DNA of 64,000 bases from Terrimonas sp. (lineage in GTDB: Bacteria; Bacteroidota; Bacteroidia; Chitinophagales; Chitinophagaceae). Location: positions 1-64,000 of the forward strand of contig NZ_QCZJ01000016.1 of NCBI RefSeq assembly GCF_003075435.1, in the 5' to 3' direction. Each line of letters begins with the position of its first letter. Positions within the stretch are counted from its first letter, which is position 1. This document shows positions 18,296 to 27,687 of this stretch, in pieces. A model generated the notes under the pieces. It made no database searches. It was not told the DNA's origin and was given only the letters and a program-made list of their open reading frames with translations. The translations under genes were made by a program, and so were the position numbers.

Positions 18296-18410
18296 AACCT
18301 TATTACCTTAGTAACAGGGCAACATCTCAACGCTAACCTTATTAGCTTATCATTGAAGGTAATAAGGTTAGTTTAAGCGACTACCTGTCTGTTACTAAAG
18401 TAATAATGTT
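18296..18410. mobile_element. Short palindromic element, copy 3 (115 bp, no gene)
   Basis: Same structure as copy 1: outer arms 18296-18317 and 18389-18410, inner arms GCTAACCTTATTAGCTT and AAGGTAATAAGGTTAG. Its left half (18296-18350) is nearly identical to 17567-17621 and includes the last codons of the transposase (Ile, Ser, stop on the minus strand), suggesting that it is a deletion form of the gene-bearing element. The 482-bp gap 18063-18544 holds nothing else recognisable. Confidence 0.85.
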
Positions 18411-18544
18411 TAGACGCTAAATGTTTTTAGCCCCTTGCAATTATTAAATAGCCTCTTCCTATTACATTTCAACTTTTCGTTTTTCAAAGACATTTTTAAA
18501 ATGGATAATTTTTTAATTGCCTCAAATAACAGCAGCGTATAAAC

Positions 18545-20014
18545 TCACCCTATCACCCCCTTCACCACTTTCCCCGCCACATCTGTAAGCCTAAACTTTC
18601 TCCCCTCCGAATCATACGTAAGCTTTTCATGATCTATGCCCAACAGGTATAACAAGGTAGCCTGGAAATCATGAACGTGCACAGGATTCTTCACAATATT
18701 ATATCCAAACTCATCTGTTTCACCATAAGTCAATCCCGGCTGCACACCACCACCCGCCATCCACATGGTAAAACAGCGTGGGTGATGGTCTCTGCCATAA
18801 TCATCTTTGGTGAGTTTGCCCTGCGAGTAATTTGTTCTTCCGAATTCTCCACCCCATACTACTAAAGTATCATCTAATAAACCACGTTGTTTCAAATCTT
18901 TTACCAATGCCGCCGATGCCTGGTCTGTGGCCTTGCATTGATTAACCAGCGCTTTGGGCAAATTGCCATGCTGATCCCAGCCCTGGTGATACAACTGTAC
19001 AAACTTCACATCCCGCTCAAGTAACCGCCGTGCCAGTAAGCAATTGGCGGCATAGGTTCCCGGCGTTCTTGAATCCGGTCCATACATATCAAAAACCCAA
19101 TCAGGCTCATCAGACATATCTGTTATTTCAGGAACAGAAGCCTGCATTCTGAAAGCCATTTCATATTGCGCTACGCGATTGGCAATATCAGGATCCCCAA
19201 ATGTTTCCATCTGCGCCTGGTTCAATGCTTTTAATGCATCAAGCATTTCTCTGCGATCAACCGCTTTATAACCTTCCGGATCGGAGAGATACAATACCGG
19301 ATCTGACCCCGAGCGGAACTGAACGCCCTGGTATTTGGACGGAAGGAACCCATTTCCCCAAAGTCTTGCATACAATGGCTGATCTTTGGGTGCATTGTTT
19401 GAAACAAGAACAATAAAAGCAGGCAGGTTTTCATTATCAGATCCCAAACCATAACTTATCCATGCACCCATACTTGGCCGCCCTGCAATCTGGTTACCTG
19501 TTTGCATAAAAGTAAGCGCCGGGTCATGGTTGATCTGGTCCGTATGCATTGATTTTATAAAACAAATATCATCTGCTATAGCGCCGGTATACGGCATCAA
19601 TTCGCTTGTCCACGCTCCACTCTTACCGTTTTGTTGAAATTTAAAAGAAGAACCAACCAACGGCAACGCAGATTGTTGTGCGCTCATACCGGTTAGTCTT
19701 TGCCCTTTTCTCACAGAATCGGGCAGATCCTGTCCATGCATTTTTTCAAGCATGGGCTTATAATCGAAAGTTTCAAACTGAGACGGGCCTCCGCTCTGGA
19801 AAAGATATACCACTCTTTTTGCACGGGCAGGGATATCGGGAGCACCCATTACACCGGCGCCTGCTATAACGGGGCTTCCTTTTTTTACAGGATTGCCTGT
19901 TTGTCCTGTAATCAACGAGCCCAATGCAACTGCACCCAGGCTCAGCGATGCTTTTTGTAAAAAAGACCGCCTGTTGAGGTTGCTTGCAATGAGTTGTTCG
20001 ATTTCTTTATTCAT
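18545..20014 (-). CDS. DUF1501 domain-containing protein, Tat-exported
   Basis: 489 residues. The N-terminus has a twin-arginine motif, LNRRSFLQKASLSLGAVALG. The body matches DUF1501, an alkaline-phosphatase/sulfatase-like fold: VYLFQSGGPSQFETFDYKP near the start, VVWGGEFGRTNYSQG and GRDHHPRCFTMWMAGGG near the end. In Planctomycetes and some Bacteroidota this family is paired with DUF1549/DUF1553 cytochrome proteins, exactly as here (gap 75 bp after that gene). The reaction is unknown; the fold suggests hydrolysis of phosphate or sulfate esters, or a structural role. Confidence 0.9.
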   Translation of the reverse strand: MNKEIEQLIASNLNRRSFLQKASLSLGAVALGSLITGQTGNPVKKGSPVIAGAGVMGAPDIPARAKRVVYLFQSGGPSQFETFDYKPMLEKMHGQDLPDSVRKGQRLTGMSAQQSALPLVGSSFKFQQNGKSGAWTSELMPYTGAIADDICFIKSMHTDQINHDPALTFMQTGNQIAGRPSMGAWISYGLGSDNENLPAFIVLVSNNAPKDQPLYARLWGNGFLPSKYQGVQFRSGSDPVLYLSDPEGYKAVDRREMLDALKALNQAQMETFGDPDIANRVAQYEMAFRMQASVPEITDMSDEPDWVFDMYGPDSRTPGTYAANCLLARRLLERDVKFVQLYHQGWDQHGNLPKALVNQCKATDQASAALVKDLKQRGLLDDTLVVWGGEFGRTNYSQGKLTKDDYGRDHHPRCFTMWMAGGGVQPGLTYGETDEFGYNIVKNPVHVHDFQATLLYLLGIDHEKLTYDSEGRKFRLTDVAGKVVKGVIG

Positions 20015-20029
20015 AGCTTTTTGATTTAA

Positions 20030-20089
20030 GGTGGAAGGTGTAGGGTGTAGGGCCGAAGCGGCTACCCTACGCCTTATACCTTAAACCCT
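20030..20089. repeat. Hairpin and GGTGTAGGG-type words between DUF1553 and DUF1501 genes
   Basis: 20047-20070 forms a hairpin (GTAGGGCCG ... CGGCTACCCTAC). It is flanked by words such as GGTGTAGGG and CCTTATACCTTAAACCC, which recur at 34226-34275 and 56571-56615. It may modulate readthrough between the two genes (inference). Confidence 0.5.
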
Positions 20090-23000
20090 TTACCTTTTCG
20101 TTACAAATGCATCCGAATTCATGATCGTACTCACCATCACCGTTGTTGCCGCAAGCTCTTCGGGTTTTAGGTTTTTGCTTATTTTATATTCTCCGGTCGC
20201 TAACCAGCCTTTCATTTTCGTTTTGTCTTTACTGAATTTATTATACTGCGCTGTGTATAAGCCTTCGAGAATTGCTGTCTCTTTTTGGGTTGGTTTAATA
20301 CCTGTTAAAGAACGATATGCATACACGATCCTGTCAGTTTCATTGCTATACTTTTCAATAGCCCGTTCAGCCAAAACTTTTGCCGCCTCTGTAAACTGCG
20401 GATCATTCAATAAAACCAGGGCCTGCAGAGGTGTGCTCGTTTTTTGACGTTGCACAATACAACTGCTTCGCAGCGGCGCATCAAATGTACCTAACGATGG
20501 GGCAAGATTGGTGCGCCGCCAGAATGTATACAAGCTTCTGCGGTACAGGTTGGCGCCGCTATCCTGCCTGTATACTTCACTGTTTACCGACCATATGCCT
20601 TCGGGCTGATAAGGCTTTACACTTGGGCCGCCGATGCTGTCGTTTAATAATCCGCTTGCTTTTAGTGCAGCATCACGGATCATTTCTGCAGGTTGCCTGA
20701 ATGCAGGGCCACGCGCCAGTAGTATATTATCCGGATCATTTGCCAGCAAAGCTGCATCTGCGTGTGAGGATTGCCGGTAGGTTGCCGACATTACGATGAG
20801 CTTTTGCATTGCTTTTATATCCCAGCCCGATTCTCTGAAAGTGACGGCCAGCCAATCCAGCAATGCAGGATTAGAAGGTACGCCACCCTGGTTACCGAAA
20901 TTATCCGCGCTCTTTTGTATACCTGTGCCGAAATAAGTTTGCCAGTAGCGGTTGACGATCACTCTTGCCGTTAAAGGATTTCTTGCATCAAACAACCATT
21001 GCGCAAGCCCCAGCCTGTCTTTCCTTAAATTTTCAGGATAAGGAAGAATGGCGTTGGGCACATCAGGAAATACCTCTTCACCCAATGCATCATATGCGCC
21101 GCGAAGCAATACATGCGCAGGCCTGCGCTGCTTCATTTCCTCCATCACCATTATCTCAGGGATATTTTCGGATGCTATATTTCTTTGCTGTCTTATTTCC
21201 TGCAGCTCCTTTTGTTTTTGCTGCCATGCTTTTGATATATTGGAAAAATAATATTGCTCAAGATCTCGGTCTGGTATAGACGAAGTGAAGTTTGTGCGAT
21301 TGTAATTCGCCTGGAGCAGGCCGGCAGCTTCTGAGGCATTCAGCGCACGATCATATACTACCAGTTCATCAACCAACCCGTTTTTAAACCCCGTACCACG
21401 CCAGTCTGCACCTACCTGTAACCCGATCTGATCATCCCGGTGGTATACAATATCTTTATACAGGTTATCTTTTTCCGTTACCATTTCCGCTTCCTTTCCA
21501 TCTGCATATAATTTTATTCCTTCGGCTTTGCCCGAGCCACTATACGTTAACGTTAGTTGTATCCATTTTTCTTTTGGTAATGTATCTTTTGTGATTTTTA
21601 AGATTTCATTATAAGGCCATGCATGCGCCATCAGAAACCTGGCTTTACCATCTTCTATATTCAGGTAGTAACCATGAAAAGCATAAGTGATATCGCCATT
21701 GCCCTTATGAACGATGATGGCTTTATTTACATCCCTGGGAATATTGATCCAAACACCGATGGAGAATGGTTGAAAGCGATTATATATGCCAACCTTTCCG
21801 AGCTTCAGAATATCATCCCCGTTTGATTTGAAGGCATTGCCAAATTTGCCCGGAACAATTACCGCATCTGCTACCGTACCTCCACCCCCCTTGGGGTCTT
21901 TTTCGTTGATGAACTTTTTATCAGCGAGTTTATCAAAGGTAAAATGGGCCTGCAATCCTTTACTCAAATCAAAAGGCGCTTTTTTGTTGAGCGTTTGTTT
22001 CCATTGTTCAAAAGCAAGCTTTTCCTGTTGTGTGATAGCATCAAGCTGTTGCAGTTTCTCTTTTTCCTTATTGATAAGATATGCGAGAACAGAATCCTGC
22101 TTTTTATCTGTTAACAGCATTGAAGGACCCGGTGTTGCCTGGTCAAATGATATCTGCCCCGGCTCATCAATATTGTTAAAGAAACTATACAGGCTGTAAA
22201 ACTCTTTAATCGAAACAGGATCAAATTTATGATCATGACATCTTGCACAACCTATTGTTAAACCCAAAAATGCTGTGCCTAAGGTGCTGGTCCGGTCAAC
22301 CACATATTCGCTCCGGAATTCTTCATTGATGATACCACCCTCCGCATTTTGCGCATGATTCCGGTTAAAGGTTGTTGCCAGCCTTTGCTCACGGGTAGCA
22401 TTGGGCAGCATATCGCCAGCAAGCTGCCAGGTTGCAAACTGGTCGAAATGCATATTCTGATTAAAGGCTTTTATCACCCAGTCTCTCCATTGCCATGTTG
22501 CACGGTAACGATCAACAGTATATCCATACGTATCTGCATAGCGGGAAACATCCAGCCAGTCAGTCGCCATTTTTTCGCCATAGTGTGGTGATTGTAATAA
22601 TTTATCTACTACTTTTTCGTAAGCGCTTTTTGAATGATCTGCCACAAAAGCCTCAATCTCTTCAACGGTGGGTGGTAATCCCGTAAGGTCAAGCGTTACG
22701 CGTCTTAATAAAGTTTCTTTATCAGCTTCCGGCGATGGCTTCAGCTTATTTTCTTCCAGCTTTTGCAATACAAAATAATCAATAGGATTATTTGCCCGGT
22801 CTTTTTCTTTTATTTCAGGCAATGCCGGCTTTACCGGAGCAATAAACGCCCAATGCGGCTTATATACTGCACCCTGTTCAATCCATTTTATCAATACCGC
22901 TCTTTCATAATCTGTTAACGTACGGTTTGATGCTTTGGTAGGCATTGCAAGGTCAGGATCGGTAGTTACAAGCCGATGATAAAATTCACTCTTGCTGAGG

Positions 23001-23296
23001 TTGCCAGGAACAATAGCACGCTTTCCATCTTTCAATAATGCAGCGGCACCTTCGGGAGTTGATAAATCAAGCCCGGCTTTTTGCCCGTTGCCCTTATCAG
23101 GTCCATGACATAAAAAACATTTATCAGAAAGAATGGGCTTTACATGTTGATTGTAATCTATTACTGCGGGAAGGCTGCTTTCAAGCTTCGCGATTGCTTC
23201 AGGCTTTTTTACACGACCCGCCTGTACGAATATAAAAACGCAGGTTGCTAAAACAGCAACTACCAATATAATTTTAGTGGAAATCTTACCCGGCAT
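20090..23296 (-). CDS. DUF1549/LamG/DUF1553 protein with Planctomycete-type cytochrome c domain
   Basis: 1068 residues. An N-terminal membrane segment (8-26) is followed by a PSCyt1 domain with heme motif CFLCH (60-64). A DUF1549 domain follows (about 155-365, DLTGLPPTVEEIEAFVAD, DWLDVSRYADTYGY, CARCHDHKFDP, the last being a second CxxCH). A LamG/concanavalin-like insert occupies about 420-640 (LQAHFTFDKL to YDRALNASEAAGLL), and DUF1553 fills about 735-1010 (RLGLAQWLFDARNPLTARV). This is the Bacteroidota version of proteins abundant in Planctomycetes. The LamG insert suggests glycan binding. It is upstream of and probably co-transcribed with the DUF1501 gene. Confidence 0.9.
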   Translation of the reverse strand: MPGKISTKIILVVAVLATCVFIFVQAGRVKKPEAIAKLESSLPAVIDYNQHVKPILSDKCFLCHGPDKGNGQKAGLDLSTPEGAAALLKDGKRAIVPGNLSKSEFYHRLVTTDPDLAMPTKASNRTLTDYERAVLIKWIEQGAVYKPHWAFIAPVKPALPEIKEKDRANNPIDYFVLQKLEENKLKPSPEADKETLLRRVTLDLTGLPPTVEEIEAFVADHSKSAYEKVVDKLLQSPHYGEKMATDWLDVSRYADTYGYTVDRYRATWQWRDWVIKAFNQNMHFDQFATWQLAGDMLPNATREQRLATTFNRNHAQNAEGGIINEEFRSEYVVDRTSTLGTAFLGLTIGCARCHDHKFDPVSIKEFYSLYSFFNNIDEPGQISFDQATPGPSMLLTDKKQDSVLAYLINKEKEKLQQLDAITQQEKLAFEQWKQTLNKKAPFDLSKGLQAHFTFDKLADKKFINEKDPKGGGGTVADAVIVPGKFGNAFKSNGDDILKLGKVGIYNRFQPFSIGVWINIPRDVNKAIIVHKGNGDITYAFHGYYLNIEDGKARFLMAHAWPYNEILKITKDTLPKEKWIQLTLTYSGSGKAEGIKLYADGKEAEMVTEKDNLYKDIVYHRDDQIGLQVGADWRGTGFKNGLVDELVVYDRALNASEAAGLLQANYNRTNFTSSIPDRDLEQYYFSNISKAWQQKQKELQEIRQQRNIASENIPEIMVMEEMKQRRPAHVLLRGAYDALGEEVFPDVPNAILPYPENLRKDRLGLAQWLFDARNPLTARVIVNRYWQTYFGTGIQKSADNFGNQGGVPSNPALLDWLAVTFRESGWDIKAMQKLIVMSATYRQSSHADAALLANDPDNILLARGPAFRQPAEMIRDAALKASGLLNDSIGGPSVKPYQPEGIWSVNSEVYRQDSGANLYRRSLYTFWRRTNLAPSLGTFDAPLRSSCIVQRQKTSTPLQALVLLNDPQFTEAAKVLAERAIEKYSNETDRIVYAYRSLTGIKPTQKETAILEGLYTAQYNKFSKDKTKMKGWLATGEYKISKNLKPEELAATTVMVSTIMNSDAFVTKR

Positions 23297-23539
23297 CTAC
23301 AATCATCAAATGGTTAAAAGGGATTTTTTGCCTTCTAAAGTTACAGATAAAATCTGCGTTAGCATCATGAAGTGGCGATAATCGCAAGAACCTTTGAGCC
23401 AATCCTGATATGGAGCAGGATAGAGATTTTATTTAATGTAATATTCAAGCAATTTTATAATACTTCTTCCTTAATAAAAATGATATCATTCGCTATAATA
23501 AATCCCCATCCCTTTTTCTTCAAACGCTTTAGATAAAAG

Positions 23540-23914
23540 CTATTTTTTCTTCGTCTTCAGTTTTTCTTTTACTTCTTTCAAGCGGAATTTTACAATTTTA
23601 GTGATCAATGAAAACGGTATGGGTTTATCAAGCGGAAATTGTACCGAGCCCTTTCCCTGTTTGTATTTTGAAAGTTCTTTTTCAAATGCTGTATGCCCGC
23701 TGGGTGTTGCATAAAACCCGATATGGTTTTTAAATGCCGCAAAATAAACCAGGGGCCTACCCTGTATTGAGAAAGCAGGCATTCCGTAGCTGATGGCTTC
23801 ATCGGCATCCGGTGCAGCCTTATGTATAACTGCCCTGATTTTTTTGAGCAAATCCTGCACCTCTCCGGGTGCATTACTGATATATTCTTCAACGGAAGCT
23901 ACTTTAATTTGCAT
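23540..23914 (-). CDS. DUF1801 (YdhG-like) protein
   Basis: A 124-residue cytoplasmic protein. Motifs GEVQDLLKKIRAVIHKAAPDADEAISYGMPAF and FAAFKNHIGFYATPSG are the signature of the DUF1801 family, whose B. subtilis member acts as an iron chaperone (Fra-like). The Lys-rich C-terminal tail is common in the family. Monocistronic; the 243-bp gap upstream of the large cytochrome gene's start holds no clear feature. Confidence 0.85.
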   Translation of the reverse strand: MQIKVASVEEYISNAPGEVQDLLKKIRAVIHKAAPDADEAISYGMPAFSIQGRPLVYFAAFKNHIGFYATPSGHTAFEKELSKYKQGKGSVQFPLDKPIPFSLITKIVKFRLKEVKEKLKTKKK

Positions 23915-24269
23915 ATGATGGTTTCATTGAATGACCTTTTTCGTCCCTGCCAATAATACATTAAATTAAGAAGTTTGCCACGAATGCACAAATACAGCAT
24001 AAACCCAACCATGTATTCTGTGCAACATACGCTTACCGGGCTCTTAACAGGTATCTTTAAAGAAAAAAGTTATTGTAAATCAAGAAAAATGAAACACAGA
24101 TAAAACAGATGTAAAGGATAATCACGGAATGTGTCCGCGTTATTCCGTGTGCTATTCTATAAAAAGGAGATGGTTGCAGCGCTTAATCGTCCCGCTTTCC
24201 ACGGAACAATGGGATTATTTACAATACAATAAACCTGTATCTTCATATCAGAAGAAATCCACTTCTACC
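23915..24269. other. 355-bp gap with word-like repeats, no gene
   Basis: Contains GCCACGAATGCACAAATA, AACACAGATAAAACAGATG and an inverted pair CACGGAAT ... ATTCCGTG around 24123-24149. These are short degenerate words of a kind often scattered in Bacteroidota intergenic DNA. An open frame from 24129 runs into the next gene but its first 47 codons are repeat-derived. Confidence 0.5.
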
Positions 24270-25442
24270 ATGCGTCAGCAGAAAATATTTTTCATCTTTA
24301 TTCTACTAATTGCCGTTACGATCTGCTTTGTAAAATGCATTCAGCAATCTTCGGGTAGTGATCCCCGTGGCCCGTTATATGCCGGCGCTGACGCCTGCCT
24401 GCAATGCCACAAAAATATAGCTGACAGCTATATGCATACCAGCCACAATAAAACATCCGCTCCTGTTTTTTTTGATAGTATCAGGACTGCATTGATCAAT
24501 ACAAAAACTATGGTCAATTATCCTAACGGGCATACTGTTAAGTTAGAAGAGGAACGAAGAAATATACTGCAGTCACAATTTGAAGGAGATAAAAAGATCC
24601 TTTCCGAGAAGATGGAGATGGTTTTTGGCTCCGGTGAAAAAGCCCGGACTTTCGGATATTGGAAAGATGAACAACTGTTTCAATTGCCGCTTACTTATTT
24701 AACCAACCTGCACCAGTGGACCAACAGCCCCGGATTCCCGATAGATCACCCTTATTATACACGCCCTATAATAAGCCGCTGTTTTGAGTGTCACTCTTCT
24801 TATGTATATCATTATAATGAAAACACAAGGCCGCTGGAAATAACAGAAAAATTTAAACCTAATACTATTGTATATGGCATAGACTGTGAGCGTTGCCATG
24901 GCCCTGCAAAAAAGCATATTGATTTTCATCGTGAAAATCCCGCTGAGAAAAAAGCAACATATATCGCTGATATTAAATCGCTCTCCCGTACACAGCAGTC
25001 GGATCTTTGTGGCACATGCCACTCAGGAAACCCGGTATCTTTTAAATCCATTTTTGCATTTATGCCCGGCGATTCGCTGAAAAATTATTACATGTATTAT
25101 CCCGGCTCGTTTATAAACCCTGATGTGCATGGTATGCAGATGCAGTTGCTGCAGCAAAGCGCATGCTACAAACAAAGTACGCTCACCTGTTTAACGTGCC
25201 ATAACCCGCACAAAGCAGAAAACAAAACACAGCAAACAATAACGGCAAGCTGTATTTCATGCCACAACACTTCCCTGCATAACACACAAATGATACAGGA
25301 AAAGAAAAATTGTATTACCTGCCATATGCCATTAAGAACATCCAGGAGCCTTGACTTTAATAACAGTACAGAGAATAAAAATATTCCTTATAAGCTGAGA
25401 ACGCACAGAATTGCAATTTACCCGGAAAACGAATGGGAATAG
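24270..25442 (+). CDS. Seven-heme c-type cytochrome, exported
   Basis: About 390 residues with a hydrophobic N-terminal segment ending in FVKC (Cys23), so a lipoprotein or signal anchor. Seven CxxCH heme sites are visible in order: CLQCH (43-47), CFECH, CERCH, CGTCH, CLTCH, CISCH and CITCH. The layout resembles multiheme proteins related to cytochrome c554/NrfA-like families, and additional His residues (HTSHNKT, HIDFH) may serve as distal ligands. The start at 24270 was chosen because the signal begins there. No cytochrome maturation or quinol dehydrogenase gene is adjacent. It may transfer electrons in the periplasm; its partner is unknown. Confidence 0.88.
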   Translation: MRQQKIFFIFILLIAVTICFVKCIQQSSGSDPRGPLYAGADACLQCHKNIADSYMHTSHNKTSAPVFFDSIRTALINTKTMVNYPNGHTVKLEEERRNILQSQFEGDKKILSEKMEMVFGSGEKARTFGYWKDEQLFQLPLTYLTNLHQWTNSPGFPIDHPYYTRPIISRCFECHSSYVYHYNENTRPLEITEKFKPNTIVYGIDCERCHGPAKKHIDFHRENPAEKKATYIADIKSLSRTQQSDLCGTCHSGNPVSFKSIFAFMPGDSLKNYYMYYPGSFINPDVHGMQMQLLQQSACYKQSTLTCLTCHNPHKAENKTQQTITASCISCHNTSLHNTQMIQEKKNCITCHMPLRTSRSLDFNNSTENKNIPYKLRTHRIAIYPENEWE

Positions 25443-25532
25443 CATCTAAAATGAAACGCCCTCCCCTATGCGTCAATCTATGCTTGTTGATTAAATTTTT
25501 TTTGATATAAAAGCAGGGTACCCGCTATAAAA

Positions 25533-26219
25533 CTATTTATTTGTACAAAACAGGAAAAGTTTTTTTACATCATCTATATTATTGAAGTTGATTTTTTCAA
25601 CTTTAATATAATTATCAATAGCCCTGCGTTTTTCTGAAAAAAAATTATAAAAACCCTTCTTGTCTGCCAGGATGAAGTGATTATAAACATCCCCTAAATA
25701 AAAGGTATATTCCTTTTTAAAAAACACGTCTTCTTTCGTTTGCAACCGGAAGGCCCGTCCGTCCCTGTAAATATTTGAGTAATTATCAATAGCAGATGTT
25801 CCGGAACTAATGCCATAGGCGCCTTCTTTTCTCCTGTCACCCATAGTTATCCGTTCTTTTACGGCAAGTGTATATTTATCCGTCTTCATTAGCTGCCGCA
25901 GGTAGCCTTTATAATAATAATATGTAATGCTGTCAATATCTACTTTATGCAGAAGACCGGGTTCAGCTATTGCAAGGGTATCACCTCCTGATAGAAATTG
26001 TAATTCATCAAGAAGGCAGTGATAATTAAACCGTTGATTTGACCTGCTTCCGTTTTTCAATATGGCAGTACCATTGGTAAATGAAGAGAAAAAATAAATT
26101 TCCTCAACAGGGATAGCCTTTTCAGGCACTTCACCGGCTTTCACCAGAAAAAGCTTATGCTGTGCCGGAACTGCGGTTACGGCTATCAAAAACAAACAGG
26201 TGCAAAACAGCCTGGTCAT
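25533..26219 (-). CDS. Exported protein of unknown function
   Basis: 228 residues with a signal peptide (MTRLFCTCLFLIAVTAVPAQ). The mature part is rich in aromatic residues and short strands (YFFSSFTNGTAILKNGS, ITYYYYKGYLRQLMK), with no recognised motif. It converges with the cytochrome gene and is divergent from the acyltransferase gene. No function can be assigned. Confidence 0.65.
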   Translation of the reverse strand: MTRLFCTCLFLIAVTAVPAQHKLFLVKAGEVPEKAIPVEEIYFFSSFTNGTAILKNGSRSNQRFNYHCLLDELQFLSGGDTLAIAEPGLLHKVDIDSITYYYYKGYLRQLMKTDKYTLAVKERITMGDRRKEGAYGISSGTSAIDNYSNIYRDGRAFRLQTKEDVFFKKEYTFYLGDVYNHFILADKKGFYNFFSEKRRAIDNYIKVEKINFNNIDDVKKLFLFCTNK

Positions 26220-26334
26220 GTCAATAGTATATATCTAAATGTACGACTTTAAAAGTAGGACACTTCAAAAAGCGTAAATACATTGTTGTTGCCGGGCTTT
26301 CATATATTCTCTATTTTTATTCAAAATCAAACCA

Positions 26335-27531
26335 TTGAATCAACGTTTTTACTCCCTTGATGTATTTCGCGGAGCTACGGTTTGCCTGATGATACTGGTA
26401 AACAATCCCGGTTCCTGGTCGCATATATTCAGCCCGCTGGAGCACGCAAAATGGCACGGCATCACGCCCACCGACCTCGTATTTCCCTTCTTCTTATTTG
26501 CGGTTGGTAATGCAATGGCCTTTGTGTTACCCAAATTAGAGGCGGCGGGCTCTGCAGCATTCTGGAAGAAGGTCATCACAAGATCATTGTTAATATTCTT
26601 TATCGGGTTGTTTTTAAACTGGTATCCTTTTGTGAGCTGGCAAAACGATGCGCTCCAGTTCAGATACTGGGTTAACCCTAAAAACACTGAAAGTGGCGTT
26701 CGTATACTGGGAGTACTGCAACGTATCGCCATTTGCTATTTTTTTGCATCGGTAATTGTATATTATTTTAAGGCAAGGGGTGCTTTTTTTACGGGCAGTG
26801 TATTACTGCTGCTTTATTGGTTTTTATGTTATGCAGGCAACCCCGCTGATCCCTATAGTTTGAACGGCTGGTTCGGAACAGCTATTGATAAAAAAATACT
26901 TGGTGTGGCACACATGTATAAAGGCGAAGGCGTTCCTTTTGACCCGGAAGGTTTGATGAGTACCCTGCCTGCTATTGTGCAGGTGATATTCGGGTACCTT
27001 GTGGGGGATTATATACGCAATAAACCAAAAGCTTATGTGACAGAAAATAATTTTGGTAATACTATTCCGGCATCGGCTTCATTGTACCCTATGATCACAG
27101 GTTTGTTTGTGACCGCGGTTGCATTATTAATTACTGCTTATTGCTGGGGCCTGGTGTTTCCCATTAATAAAAAAATATGGACAAGCTCCTATGTACTTTG
27201 TACTACCGGCCTGGCCATAGCTATTATCGCGTCAATGATTTACGCTATTGAAATACGCGGCGCAAAAAATTGGCTCACCCGTTTTTTTGATGTGTTTGGC
27301 AAGAATGCCTTGTTTGTTTTTGCATTAAGCGCTTTTCTTCCCAAAACACTTAATCTTATTCGTTTGGGCAACGGCGTTACACCCTGGAACTGGATATATA
27401 AAAATCTTTGGATAAATGTATTGCCGTCTGTTCCGGAACTTGGCTCACTGCTTTATGCTTTAACTGTGATCAGTTTTATGTGGTTGATTTGCCGGTGGAT
27501 GGATAAGAAGAAGATTTATGTGAAGGTGTAG
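26335..27531 (+). CDS. DUF5009 / NagX-like membrane acyltransferase family protein
   Basis: 398 residues with about 10-11 membrane segments. The N-terminal RFYSLDVFRGATVCLMILVNNPGSW and the following HAKWHGITPTDLVFPFFLFAVGNA are signatures of the COG4299 family related to heparan-alpha-glucosaminide N-acetyltransferase; the conserved His in AKWHG is the proposed acyl-transfer residue. It would move an acetyl group across the inner membrane onto amino sugars. The start is TTG at 26335; no ATG is available before the conserved N-terminus. Followed by a three-stem structured repeat. Confidence 0.85.
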   Translation: MNQRFYSLDVFRGATVCLMILVNNPGSWSHIFSPLEHAKWHGITPTDLVFPFFLFAVGNAMAFVLPKLEAAGSAAFWKKVITRSLLIFFIGLFLNWYPFVSWQNDALQFRYWVNPKNTESGVRILGVLQRIAICYFFASVIVYYFKARGAFFTGSVLLLLYWFLCYAGNPADPYSLNGWFGTAIDKKILGVAHMYKGEGVPFDPEGLMSTLPAIVQVIFGYLVGDYIRNKPKAYVTENNFGNTIPASASLYPMITGLFVTAVALLITAYCWGLVFPINKKIWTSSYVLCTTGLAIAIIASMIYAIEIRGAKNWLTRFFDVFGKNALFVFALSAFLPKTLNLIRLGNGVTPWNWIYKNLWINVLPSVPELGSLLYALTVISFMWLICRWMDKKKIYVKV

Positions 27532-27536
27532 GGGGC

Positions 27537-27663
27537 GTGCTAAGTGTCTTTCGCTTAGCACCGTTGTCCTGTCGCCTCCGGCGACGATGATATAGTCGCC
27601 GGAGGCGACAGGAGAGCTATGCGTGGCGAAGACGCCACGCATAGCTAAAAAGACGCTTAGCAC
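27537..27663. repeat. Three-stem inverted-repeat structure between convergent genes
   Basis: Three hairpins lie in a row: GTGCTAAG/CTTAGCAC (27537-27544 with 27554-27561), a perfect 18-bp stem (27568-27585 with 27595-27612) and a perfect 14-bp stem AGCTATGCGTGGCG (27615-27628 with 27633-27646). A second CTTAGCAC at 27656-27663 can pair with the first arm instead, closing all as a multi-branch structure. It could end transcription from both sides, but the lack of a clean T-run favours a mobile or REP-like element. Confidence 0.85.
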
Positions 27664-27687
27664 AACTAAAACAACAGACTTCCTACG

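Noticed and set aside
17281-18420. CRISPR array, because of regularly placed repeats.
   Set aside because: Repeats are about 115 bp palindromes at unequal spacing with no uniform spacers and no cas genes.
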